DNA of 64,000 bases from Akanthomyces muscarius (taxonomy: Eukaryota > Ascomycota > Sordariomycetes > Hypocreales > Cordycipitaceae). Positions 45,021 to 57,450 of the stretch are shown piece by piece. The notes under the pieces are model-generated. The model did not search any database. It was not told the origin of the DNA and saw only the letters and a list, made by a program, of their open reading frames with translations. A program made the translations under genes and the position numbers. The DNA lies in contig NC_079242.1 in assembly GCF_028009165.1 (NCBI RefSeq), forward strand, positions 2,170,001 to 2,234,000, given 5' to 3'. Numbering within the stretch: the first letter of the stretch is position 1; every line of letters begins with the position of its first letter.

Positions 45021-45916
45021 CGGTCGAGTTTCACCAGCTTGCTGTACAGAACCGAGTCCGTATCCCACCCTGTATTGGCTATGAACATATGCTTCCATTC
45101 TGGCGCCACGCAGACATGGTATTGGACGAGTCGGGTAGATGCAGATGCCGAGTGAAATATCAGCACGCCCTTGTGGGCCAGCGCTTGTGAGAGAGTTCGT
45201 ATGTAAGGGTCGCGATGCAGGGTTTACGAAAGGGCCTTTGGTGCGACCATGAGGCGAAACAACTGCAGATTTAAATCTAATATTTTGCACACAAATTAGC
45301 CACCGTGCAGTCTCAGTCTGGCTCACATATAAGCCGGTCCAATGTCACTCACTTGGTACGACCTTGCTGCGATATAGTCTGATTCGAACACAAGCCCCCC
45401 GAAACAGGCGATCATATCATCGATCCAGATCGGGCGGCCCGCTAGTCGAAGAAACTCACACAATCGCCACAAATCTGTTCTTCCAAGGACAGATAGAGAT
45501 GGCCTTTCGGAATTACAACGAACATGATGAAGCCCCTCAGGTCGCCGAAACTACTCTCAAGCGCCAAGTCACGTGCAGCACCATCGTCAAATCATACTTT
45601 CCGCAGCAGTGGGTCGCCTCCCCAATCTTGCCGTTTCGAGCTTCACAGAACCAGCAAGGGTCACGAACACAGTCAGGCCCCGGGTAAAGGGTGTTCAAGA
45701 TTGTCTGGAAAGACATCCGTGCTGAGAAGTATCGGTCAAGAAAAAGCCAGAAATCTACGGGGCTCCGCAATCAAATTCCTCGCCGCGACGCGTTACCAAA
45801 CGACTCGGCGATCACGGATTCACGGCAGACCGGGCGCAATGAATTCATCTAAATCTCAAGAGTGTTAATAATGGCTGTCATTTGATGGCTATGCTTACTA
45901 TACATATTACGAGAAA
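45021..45916. other. LSD1 promoter / VPS33 3' region
   Basis: 0.9 kb between genes of the same strand. It contains a TCACGTG-like box near 45.57 kb. Short frames here show no family features. Confidence 0.5.
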
Positions 45917-48100
45917 TCAAGGCGAAGAAGTAGGCTCGTCTTCTTCTTTGACGTAGGATGCCTTTTCGATCGCGGCGTCCATCATCCTGTTGCCGCTAAT
46001 TATCGATGTGGTACATATGACTATATTCCGTCGCTCTGCACACACTCATTAGCTGTAACCCAATGTTTGGAGTTATCTGGCAGAACACCCACCTTCTTCC
46101 TGCCTGGCAATAAATCGTAGCGCGGCGATTTCGGTGAATGTTACGCCTCCAACAAAAACCACGAAGGTTGTCTGCTTGCTACTGCTGCCGGAGAGCAGAG
46201 CACGTGCTTTTACAGCTTTGTCCTCCCCCTTTTGGATTTCGTAAAAGGTTTCACCCCGAACGTGCTTTACAGCTTCGTCAAATCCGTGCCATCCTTGGGA
46301 TCCGCTGGCTGTCGCGCTGGTGCCGGCATTTGCCGCGCTATTACCTTTGATGATGGAATGCAGGTACGGTTTCTGTATAATGCACTGCACAAGTCGGACA
46401 GATAGCGGGGCGTAGCCGCTGTAAACGTATGCAATATCGTTGGGATCATCCTCCTTGACCTCGTCAACAATAAGGCGGAGTTGCTTTCGCAGGTATGTGT
46501 AGTTTGTTTTCGTGCCAGCAGTGCCAGCACTAGCAGTCATGGGTATCATTCCCGCTAGGGGGGATGAGCGAGAGAGAAAGAGCTGCAGCTTTTCTAAGTT
46601 ATTAAGCGTGAGCATATGCTGGTAACCGTAGCCTTGCAGAACAAGGCGTTTGAACTGATCAAAATCCTTTGGCTTGATGCCGCCGGATAAGCAAGAGTAG
46701 ACGCAAAGAAGTCGCAAGGTTTCACGAATCGGTGCTTCTCTTGCTATGAGCTCCTCAATGCCGTCCAACTGAGAAGACGGGTCCGCTCCAGCAGCAAGAT
46801 TTTGTTGGACCTCTAGTAGGCCGACAAACTGGTCGCTTTTTGTATGCTTTATAATTTCTTCCGCAAGACCTGTGTGAAGGCGAACGCTCTGGTGCTCTTG
46901 CTGGTACCCAGGTAGCTGACTGACAAAGTCCTTGAGTTCCGCCAGGGTCTTGGTCTTGTGCTTTGCTTCGTAGTCGCTCTGCACCTGCTGCAGTCGGCGG
47001 GCGACTTTGTTTAGCTGATTTCCGACAACCGCAAAGTTGGAATCACGAAGTTCTCCGTACAGCTTGTCGCTGCCGTCCAGAACGACGTTGCGTTTTCGAT
47101 TCTGCGATGTGTTCGATGACTGAGCCCCGGGTCCCACGATTGTGGTATCCGCCTTTGTCTGGTTATGTTGAATTTCGAACAGCTCATCAATTAAACCCTC
47201 GTAGGTCAACTGAGTCAGAAGTGGAGTGACGAAGTCCACTTCGCGATCGATAATGATGACGCTGTCATTAGTCGTACTTGGAGTCAGCTTGGCGCGGCTC
47301 GTCTCGTCGCCAGCCTGGCCCGCCAATGCTTCCTGACGCATCCGGATCAAAAGATCGGCCACCTTCTTAGCATTGTCGCCCTTTCCTATGATTCTAGGAA
47401 AGAGACCGTGCACATGCTGAATGTCCATGAGCGCTTTGGCCAGTAAGTAATTGGACGTAATGTCTTTATGGAGGTACAGGTCTCGGAAGGCGTCGTCGAG
47501 TTCGAGCGACAGGACATCTTTCTCCAGAGGAAAGAATGAGATTGGTATTTCGGAAACGTTGACGTCGCCAAGGACACCAGCCTCTTCGAATATTTGATCG
47601 GAAACCAGGGTGCGGCGGGGAACCCAGCAAACATGAAATTCATGAGTGGTTTGGCTTTCGCGTTGTACTCGTTTGATTTGTTCTATAAGCAGCTCGGTCA
47701 GTCGGCAGTGTTCTCATATGATGCATTGAATGGTTGTCCGTACTCGCTATGGTATCGGCCTGCCGAGCGCATTCGCCTCGAGCGATGAAGACGACATTGT
47801 GCTGGCTGGCGTCGACGTTGTTATTTTCCAGGACAAAGAACTTGTCAACTCCGTATTCTTGAAGCTGGGCGACCTTGACAATCAGCCCAATGGGGCCTAC
47901 CAGGCTGCGATCGAAGACCAGGTTTTTCTTGCCGCGAACCTGTTACGCTGAAAGTTAGCTCTACATTAGGAACGGGCGGGCTCAACAGCAGCCGGGGCTG
48001 GCGGGGATCGGGGCAGCCGTACGCCTTCGAGGAGGTACAGCAAGTCCTTGCGAGCTTTGCCGCGGACCTGCTCGGTAGTGAACTCTGGTCGTGGCGCCAT
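45917..48100 (-). CDS. VPS33: Vacuolar protein sorting-associated protein Vps33 (Sec1/Munc18 family)
   Basis: Four exons, 48100-48023, 47939-47744, 47682-46093 and 46035-45917; 660 residues. It is the SM subunit of HOPS/CORVET and templates SNARE pairing for fusion at vacuoles and late endosomes. Diagnostic segments are ARKDLLYLLEG|VRGKKNLVFDRSL at the N-terminus, VPRRTLVSDQIFEEAGVLGDVNVSEIPISFFPLEKDVLSLEL, IIIDREVDFVTPLLTQLTYEGLIDELF and the C-terminal FIARQEEERRNIVICTTSIISGNRMMDAA. All joins close in frame and restore these blocks. The exon 2/3 join produces IAKQIKRV, the weakest join, because the donor could be chosen differently. The last exon adds an acidic tail (KEEDEPTSSP). Length suits the family. 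Confidence 0.92.
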
Positions 48101-48620
48101 GACAGCTCAACGCGATGGTTGGCGGCGCTTCGGTAGAGCTAGACGGCAATTCGGCGTGGTTGAAGGAAGGTTGGTGAGCTGCGCGACACTGGGATTAGCG
48201 GGCGGTGAGACCTGGAGCTTCGTGGGGTGGCTCACTGTTAGCCTGGCGCGTCACCCCCACCAGACGTCATTGCCAGTGAACAAAGTAACACATTCAGAGA
48301 TGCTTCTTGTTTTATTCTACTTGTTCTTTCGAACGGGTTACTAGATCTAGGTTTCTAAATCATTTTAAATTTGTAATGATACTTTTCTTATGTACTTTAC
48401 AAATTGCGCTGCCACGTTACTGCCTGGTCCTGTGTGCCTGCCTGCCTGGTGCGTGAACCTGCCTACCTAGGTGAGGCCGCAAACGCCGGGCATATGTATG
48501 CAAAAGAATACACCAAAAATGCGATATATAAATAGATCTAACGCTTGAATTACCTTGCGTAATCATTAATCGTGAAAGGCGTACGAGAGCCCGTTATGAA
48601 GTCGTTTGCGGGGCCCTAGC
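48101..48620. other. VPS33 promoter / E2 3' region
   Basis: 520 bp, with TGCCTGCC-type and CCTACCTAGG-type repeats near 48.43-48.47 kb. No coding frame is supported. Confidence 0.5.
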
Positions 48621-49210
48621 TTAAACGGTTTCGTCGTGGTAGACAAAGTCGATGTCACGGGGACGTCGACGGTTACCCTTGACAAACTGTTCATTGTCAG
48701 GGGGTCTTTCGTCTTTCGCATTGCTCGTCAGCATGCTCTGGATGCTCATGCAGACGCTTTCTGCACTTTGAACCGGACTCCAGCCCTGATTGCCTAGCAA
48801 GTCCAGGCAGATGATGCCGTTAGAGTATATATGTGGGTGCATCGGAATGGGACGGTCTGGCCGTAGCTCGAATGTGGCCTCTGGTGGCTCTGTGGAAGAA
48901 GACTGTTAGCCTGGTGATTCTCTTTGACTGCGCGCAGAGACCTACCGATAGGGTATGCGTCGCCGAAGACAATCTTGAGCCTGAATATCTGGTTTTGGTA
49001 CAGAGGGTTGACATCAAGCACGCGGATGTCAAAGTGCCACTCTCGCAGGTCCTCGCCCGATATAATTTCGATTCCCGGTGGCAGTCCCTGTTTTGCGATC
49101 TTTCAGAGCGTGTTAGTTGTCGTGCCCCTGTTTCGCGGCCCAGATATAGGATGATAGCTGCTTACCTTTTGGCGTTCCTTGGACACTCGGTTTGCTCGTA
49201 GCGACGCCAT
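48621..49210 (-). CDS. Ubiquitin-conjugating enzyme E2, UBC16/UBE2W-like
   Basis: Three exons, 49210-49166, 49099-48946 and 48889-48621; 155 residues. The E2 fold is complete: HFDIRVLDVNPLYQNQIFRLKIVFGDAYPI, then the HPHIYSNGIICLDLLG active-site block with the thioester cysteine at residue 94, and the GWSPVQSAESVCMSIQSML helix. HPH-Y-SNG around the cysteine and the truncated polar C-terminus (RPRDIDFVYHDETV) resemble human UBE2W and S. pombe Ubc16, E2s that can ubiquitinate protein N-termini. The first exon is only 15 residues; its phase-0 join to IAKQGLPPGIE gives the normal first helix. The intron acceptor GAAAG after an ACTAACAC branch supports it. The subfamily assignment is from motif memory. 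Confidence 0.88.
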
Positions 49211-50893
49211 GCTAGTAGGCTATCAGAAGAAGAATGACGATTAATGATGAAAGTCCGCTATCGGCAGTCACGTACAGAGCTGATGAGCAGCTGGCGCGAA
49301 AGAGGCAGGGGAAGAAAACGAGGAAGAAACGAGGCTGTTTTGTCTGCAAGACCAACAGGCGGCTGCAGTATGAAAGGCCCAAAGGCTGGCGGGCGGGCGC
49401 TTTTTATTAGCCTAGCCGCAGCGCTGTGGGTCGCCATGGCCGTGCCGCAACTGGGTGTTACAGTGCGACGACAACGGATATTTGGAGGGTGGTTCAGTGC
49501 AGAAAGCATTGCAGTTTTTCTATGCGCATGCATACCACCGTATTCTGAACCGGAAGTGAATAACGGAGGATAGGCTTGGACAGAGACAGGGGTGGGGGCA
49601 TGAAGTATGGTTGGAGTCGCACAATGCTGTGGTTTGCTCGTGAAGGGAAATAGTGTAACACCAAGCGCCAGCAGGGCTGCTGTCCATCATCGAGGCGTAA
49701 TGGGTGTAGAGGGGCGATATCAGATCTAGCTGGCGCCAGAAGACGCCTTACAGTTCAGCCTCACTCTTTGGGTGAAGGGGTGGCCATCTGTGGTGCTGGG
49801 GCCGTGATTGGGTGCAAGTACATTCGCTCGCATCATATTCTGAGCTGCTCAAATCTTGGATCCGAAATACTGTGCGTATAGGTACAAGTGGATGTAAGTA
49901 GACCTAGCTAATTTAGACGAAAAATTCCACAGATGAAAAAGGTAAATGGAAGTGACTGCTGCTCAGCCACACACAAGGCTCACGATGCCGTCCTGTTTTC
50001 ACCTAGGTAGGTAATGCGGCCGCTGAATACAGGGAGGCCTCGAGTGGCCTGCTGAGCCACCATGGCCGCCATGGCTGAGCCCAGTGGGTGCCCAGCTGTG
50101 TTGTGCTGTCGGCATCACCGCCCGAGCGCAACTGGGGAGCCGCTGTAAGCTTCATTTACTTCGTACCTAGGTACTGGATAACGTCTTCCCACAGCTCGAT
50201 GCGATATAGCTACGCAAGCAACAGACCAGCGACTATCGAGTCCAGCAGCACATTCGGGCCCGTCCTAGGGATATTGATAGCCCTCTGCGACTTCTTGTAG
50301 TTTTTGATAGGTAGTATTGGCCATCACAAAGTCTCCGAACCTACCCAGCTGCTGGGAAGGTATTCCGCGCTCCAGCACACCCTGGCCCAAGAGGGGCCGG
50401 GCGGCTGAGTGGGCCACTCTACGGAGGGGCATTTCCCTGTGACGCTCGCAACGACCCCATGCACACTGTACTTAACTTCTGACCCTCCCAGCCCTTTCCT
50501 TCTCTATCCTGAGAAACATTCTCTTGCTTTGACCTGTCTGTACACGAAAGCATCAGGTCTGGATCCCACCGTATTCTTATTCGCCCTCGCGCTACGAAAA
50601 CACAACCCGCCGATCCTACTACAGCCGCTAGCTTCCTAGGCTGGACCTCGCGGTCGCGACCCCTCCTCAGCCGATTTCTTGATACCCCGCCGTGACAAGC
50701 ACGAACACGACCAACCAGAAAAATAAAATGAGTTGTACGTTGCCCGTAATATCGCTCGCGCAAAAAAAAGGTCACTGTGCGCGCCTGTGCGAGCAAAGGA
50801 CGCACGATGCGCTCGTATGCGCGGGGCTACCTATGTGCCGTTACTACTAGGGAACACTCGGCTGACCAGACACAACCATGAATAGTCGCCGGC
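49211..50893. other. E2-CaMK divergent intergenic region
   Basis: 1.7 kb between divergent genes, holding both promoters. ACCTAGGTAGGTA-type motifs occur near 50.01 and 50.17 kb. No coding frame is supported. Confidence 0.5.
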
Positions 50894-52395
<1,502 letters not shown>

Positions 52396-52843
52396 TTGGC
52401 ACGGCGGCCGGGGCAAGAGGAGTTGGATCAAATTATATAACGAGGCAGAATGCGACCCAGATAGAATTACGCGGGCACTTGTCGACTGGGTGTTTCTTTC
52501 TTGCATGGACAGTTCGTCATTATTCGTTGCAATGCGCTATTCAGAAATGCAACAGCTTTTCCATTGTTCAATCATTACTTTCGTCCTAGAATGCTCTTTG
52601 TCTGTTCCCTTTCGCCTCTGCTTGCAGGCAGATTCGCTATCCGACAAGTTTCCCATCATAACTATATCATCATTATCATTGCCATTGGGTTCGCTATAGG
52701 TCAATTAGTCATCCCTCCATCGTACAACAAGAGGGTTTTCCATAAATCGTCATCTTTCCAACATGACACATTATAAATGCTCGCTAGTCATATTTCTCAA
52801 ACAAAATTGCAAACAAAATTGCCATCGCCAGCGACGGGGTACA
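52396..52843. other. Convergent 3' region CaMK / 370-aa protein
   Basis: 448 bp containing the 3' UTRs of two converging genes. Nothing else is supported. Confidence 0.6.
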
Positions 52844-54025
52844 TCATATATAAGAAACCATGTCGGCCATCACTTGCTCGCGATATTCTTCGTAGTGCTT
52901 GGCATCAAAACGCTTGCGTTTCCAACCATTAGCGCGCAGTCTCTCGATCCGTGAGTGAAGCTCCAGGGCCCGCATCTCCGCATCGGCCGGTACAGATGAT
53001 TTAGAGCTCAGAGCCGCAGTAATCTCTCTATCAATGGCGCCGAGATGAGATGTGATTTGGCGCTGGATACTGGCCAAGATGGCGCAGTATCTTTCCAGTG
53101 ATTCCCGCTCTTCTGAATTGGGCAGCTCCTCCTCGGGCATCTCCCGCGGGGGGTCGTCTCCGTCGACACTTGATGTCGGAGAAAAGGATGGGCAAATATC
53201 AGGCATGCTCTGCACGGAAGGAGGAAGAGGATCAAGAGGGATATCTTGGCATGGCGATGTGCGTCCACTGCCGGGGTCTGAAAAGCCAAGGGTGGGCGAG
53301 TCGGGTCGAACGCAAGGCTCTTGCTCCAGTTCATCAGCAAAAGCAACTTTTTTCTTTCTCTTCAAGGGCTGTCCAACGCTGGAGGCTGCAGAAGGTGTGG
53401 GAGACGACATTCTTGTGGAGCTGGATTGACGCGATAGGCAGGATTCGATGGGAGAGGAGAGACTGGAGGAAGGCGACAAGGGTCGTACGATGGTCTGGTA
53501 AGCCTGTTCGTCGGCGATCTTGGATTTTTTAGAAGCAATGTTGTAATGTTCTCGGGCCTCCTCGAGGAGTCTGAGGCGGTAAGGGGAGCCCACATGCAGG
53601 CTCCGCGCTTGCATTTCCAAGGATGTTGCGGCATAGAAATGGAGGTATATCAAGTACGCAGTCTGGGCATTTTCCTGGCATCAAGTTAGATGGAAAGTCG
53701 TGAACAATGTTGCGTGGAGATGATTGCATACTCGAGTCGTCTGGACATTCTTGAGAATCTCGATACAGCGAGAGGAGCAAGGGCGATATCTCTTGTTGCT
53801 ATAATCTCTCTTCACCTCGGCCAGGGCCCTCTTCCACTCTGCTGAGGTGTATGGAATGTCTTTGAGTGATAATAGCGATTTGGCGGCGGGGCGTCTGGTT
53901 GTCGTATGCGTGTGTTGTGAGGCAATCCAGCTTTGGAGAGGCGCCTGATCGGTTTCCATGATGAAGCCACTGCGGCGCGACACCGTCGAAGGATCTGTGG
54001 ACACTGGCTGTGCAGTCATAGCCAT
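52844..54025 (-). CDS. Unrecognised 370-residue protein
   Basis: Two exons, 54025-53732 and 53662-52844 (69-nt intron GTATGC...CAG, phase 0), 370 residues. I recognise no family. The N-terminal ~170 residues look folded and alpha-helical (SAEWKRALAEVKRDYSNKRY, SRCIEILKNVQTTRTAYLIYLHFYAATSLE, LLEEAREHYNIASKKSKIADEQAY), reminiscent of TPR/MIT-type helical hairpins with a recurrent Ala/Tyr pattern. The middle (about 175-280) is Ser/Pro/Asp-rich and disordered, with a KRKKKVAF basic patch that could be a nuclear signal. The C-terminus (about 285-370) is again helical (ESLERYCAILASIQRQITSHLGAIDREI, RALELHSRIERLRANGWKRKRF). The reading frame is open, codon-biased and correctly spliced, so it is real. 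No signal peptide or membrane helix is seen. Confidence 0.8.
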
Positions 54026-57000
54026 GATAGAGAGAGAAAAAACAGGAGTGAAGAGGAGGCGTGTTAGTATTGTCGGTGAAAGGTGGAATGCGGAAGGCGC
54101 TGTTGTAAGTGTCGGCAGCTGGCAGCGAAGGGTGTAAACAGGGGCTGCACGTCTCCTTATAACACCGTGAACAAACGACGAAAACGCTTCGCGAAGGTAT
54201 TCGAAGACTAGATCGGACTTGTGATGCTTCTAATTTCGTCGCTCGCAGGGTCGGCTGACTCGAAACGGTGCTATCGCTACACAGGCAACAGGGCACACAA
54301 CACAAAGAAGCGAGCGTTGTCGACGAGCCCAGGGTAGCCAATGGTGGTGGTGGAAAGTGAGACAGGAGCCGCGGTGTCTTGGCTTCTGACTCTGCGATAC
54401 GTGGCGAAGCAACCCTTTGTTTTCAAGGGAAACAAATAGGCAAACAAGTAATTTGATTATTGTATTTCGAGAAACAATTACATAGCTAACCAGGAAGCAG
54501 AGCAGCAGATGGACAGGGCGCCTTTTAAGAGAACGTGCTGATGAAACGCAACGCTTGGGGCAGGGGAGGGCCACCTACCTACTGGGAGCTGCGCGAGGCG
54601 CAGGGGTACAACCGCCCCAGAATATAACATGGAACAAGCAAAAACAAGCAACGACCAAGCCCTTTTTCTGCGTTGCGTTGTCCAAGTGTCCACTTGGCGT
54701 CACTCAAGGCGAGGGTCCTGCTCCAACTCGATCGGCCGGCCATGGGCGACGAACGTTGCTCCATCCTGGACGACGGCGTCATGTCGCTAACGGAGTCGGA
54801 CCGCAACAGAAGCAAGCAGAGCCTGAACAGTCTCCGAGAGCGTCCAGGACTTTACACTACAGCTGAACCATTTCCTAATCCATCCTGTTACTGCGAAAAA
54901 TACGACCCGAAGCAACTGGGAAAAGAAAACAAACATAGGTATTCAAACACAACGGGCAATCGTGGAATGGCAGCCCCAACAGTCAGCGTTTAGGCCCTTT
55001 CCGTGCAATTTGCAAGTGCCGGACTCCCAGGGACGACGAGTCGGACGCGCTGATATCATGATTACCAGTAAGATTTTGCAGACAGCAGAATTGATATCCA
55101 TGCTATCGCCCGCATGCCTGCCTTGTCACTTTGCAGATTGGTGCACCTGCGCTGCCACAAATGCCATGCAGCTGCAGCTTTGGCCCGGCTAGCACACTGT
55201 CTGAGGCATCAAAGCGCAACGCGCTATCTTCCACTGCATGCGACTCGTCGAGTCTGACAGCGAAAATGAAGGCGAATTCGCGCTGGTACATGAGAGCATG
55301 CTGCGAGATGATCTTGCAGTCCGATACGATAGATATTCTGGTCGGCGATTGAGGAGCAAACAGAGGTCTGAGTCTGGACATCACCAGAATCAACTACCGC
55401 GACCGTCGGCCCGCCATGGCCTGTGCACTGCGACCAAACGTCTTTTCTTTTGACATTGTCACCAAGCCTAGTCCGACTGAAAAACGTGGGAGGACAATGG
55501 TCGATCCCTGGGTGTCCCGGTGTTTGTTAGAGCACTAAACAACCTCTCATCGGTCAGCCTCCGACCCTCAACTGCGTACATACTTCGTACACTGACACTG
55601 TGATGCCCGATATGGAACGGACTAGGCGGGAATGGCGGAGAGCAACTGCCAATCTCGAGCAGGCCACGGCGTTCTCTGGCGGCAGCCACTGCTCCAGGCA
55701 GCGTCATGGGACGAAAATACGGGCGCCCGAACGGTTTGCCAACTGATCAGTGCGAACGCCCACTGCCACTTCCGTACGTACCTGCTCGAACCGGCGTCTT
55801 CAAGTTGCAAGAAGGGCGCTCTCCACGCGCACAGATCCCCTCGACGCCTACTTTAAGTGCGGCCACCCTTGTCGCAATGCAACGCTAGCGTCCGTGTCCC
55901 ATGGGGCGGTCTTTCTCGTCAGAAGCACTGGCATTTCTCATCTCTATTGCTGTTCATGGCATAATAGTGGCAGAAAAAGGAATCTCCCGCTTCTAGACAA
56001 TAACTGTTTTCGGTTTGGCGCGTCGCATCACTGCACCGACTCTCGCATATCTCTCGAAGGCAACAAACATGTTTCTGGGCGATTAGAGTAAAGGGCACAG
56101 TTATCAAACGGCGCTACTTCTGTGGTCTAACATGGACGCCTGCAGGCTGCAGTCGACTTTAGCGCATCCCTGTCCAAGTACTTTGCCGGGTCTACATTGG
56201 TAGAAGATTTACATATGCCGGTGTACACGAAACAGCTGCACGACAGTGGCGCATGCTGAATCACTTCGATCCATCGAAGCGATCCATCGAAGAATCGAAG
56301 AGGGCGAAAATTGAGTTACTTTGCACATCGCATGATCTAAAACAGTGCCTTGTTTTAGCCTTTACCTCTGTGATCCTGCACCGACGACCCACGACGGATA
56401 CAGGGATGGCATCTGGGGAATGACACCACTTTCTCTGCGCTTGGTGTCCAAGAGTTTTTTTTTGTTACCAAAGCAGTTTTTCCCGGACCATGACACCACC
56501 TTTTCGGGCGCGTTACTCGCCTAAAGACGTAATATAGAGTGCAGCACCGTTTTTCTTTTTTCCTTTTGCTCGCCAGGTCAACGAACCACTCAATCGGACA
56601 GGTTCGCTTGGAAACAGGAAAAAGGTGAAAGTAGGATTCCACCCTGGCTAGATGATTGGTAGGGAAAATGAGGGCAGACATGGGAAGAAATAGTTTTCCT
56701 GGAACGGGTGTCCGCACGAAAATTTTCCGACGATGTGCGCATCGGCCGCAGAACTGAGAGCCGAGACGCAATCCTGGCGGGATATGTTGTCCTGCCTCGG
56801 AACGTGGCCGGAGCCTTTTCTTTGCCACGCCAAGCAAGGTCGCGCTACAGTAAGAAAAAAAAAAGTGAAATGTCCGCAAGTGCACACGTAGCTACTCTGG
56901 CTTGATAGTGAGGTCACAGTTGAGAGGCCAAGGTACACTATGCGCCGGGTTACGCCTCTTAACTCGGGCGGTTCGAATGACAACTCGAATTATGATGTTT

Positions 57001-57450
57001 TGGACGGGAGAGCGGGCAGGGATATGCCGGCCACAAACCGGAGGGGCAGGGGGCCATATGAACTGCCGGCGGCAACAAGGCGGCGTTGCGGCGAGGCTTT
57101 TACAGAAGAGGTTGTCCGTGGCCAGACTACACGTCCCGTGGATGGGGAGGATGCGGAGACCGCTTCGACTCGAGACCGGGCTCGCGTATGCAGCATCACG
57201 AATCGCTTTCTATATGCATCGTCACGAATCATTGTAAAGTCATAGGTTTCGTCGCGTAACCCATCGACCTATTGTAGTCGTTGTCCTTTACTGGCGTGTA
57301 TCATGTCTTGTTTCTCTTTTTTTTTGCTCTGCGTCTCTACTACCTACTATGCATGTCCTCTGTATTGCATGTCTAGTCTATTCGTAGATTGCTTCAATTC
57401 TTTTAGTCTTTATGCTTTGCTTTTTTTGTTGTCTTCGTTTTCTACATCAT
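54026..57450. other. 3.4-kb region without recognised genes
   Basis: It holds the promoter of the 370-aa gene and the 3' flank of HTS1. Frames are at most 176 codons, with no family features and mutually overlapping on both strands. The only structured DNA seen is the palindrome and tandem repeat at 56264-56292. Confidence 0.5.
56264..56292 (+). repeat. Palindrome CTTCGAT-CC-ATCGAAG within a 13-bp tandem repeat
   Basis: Perfect 7+2+7 inverted repeat at 56264-56279. The 13-mer CGATCCATCGAAG recurs immediately at 56280-56292, and a partial third unit (AATCGAAG) follows. Confidence 0.8.
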
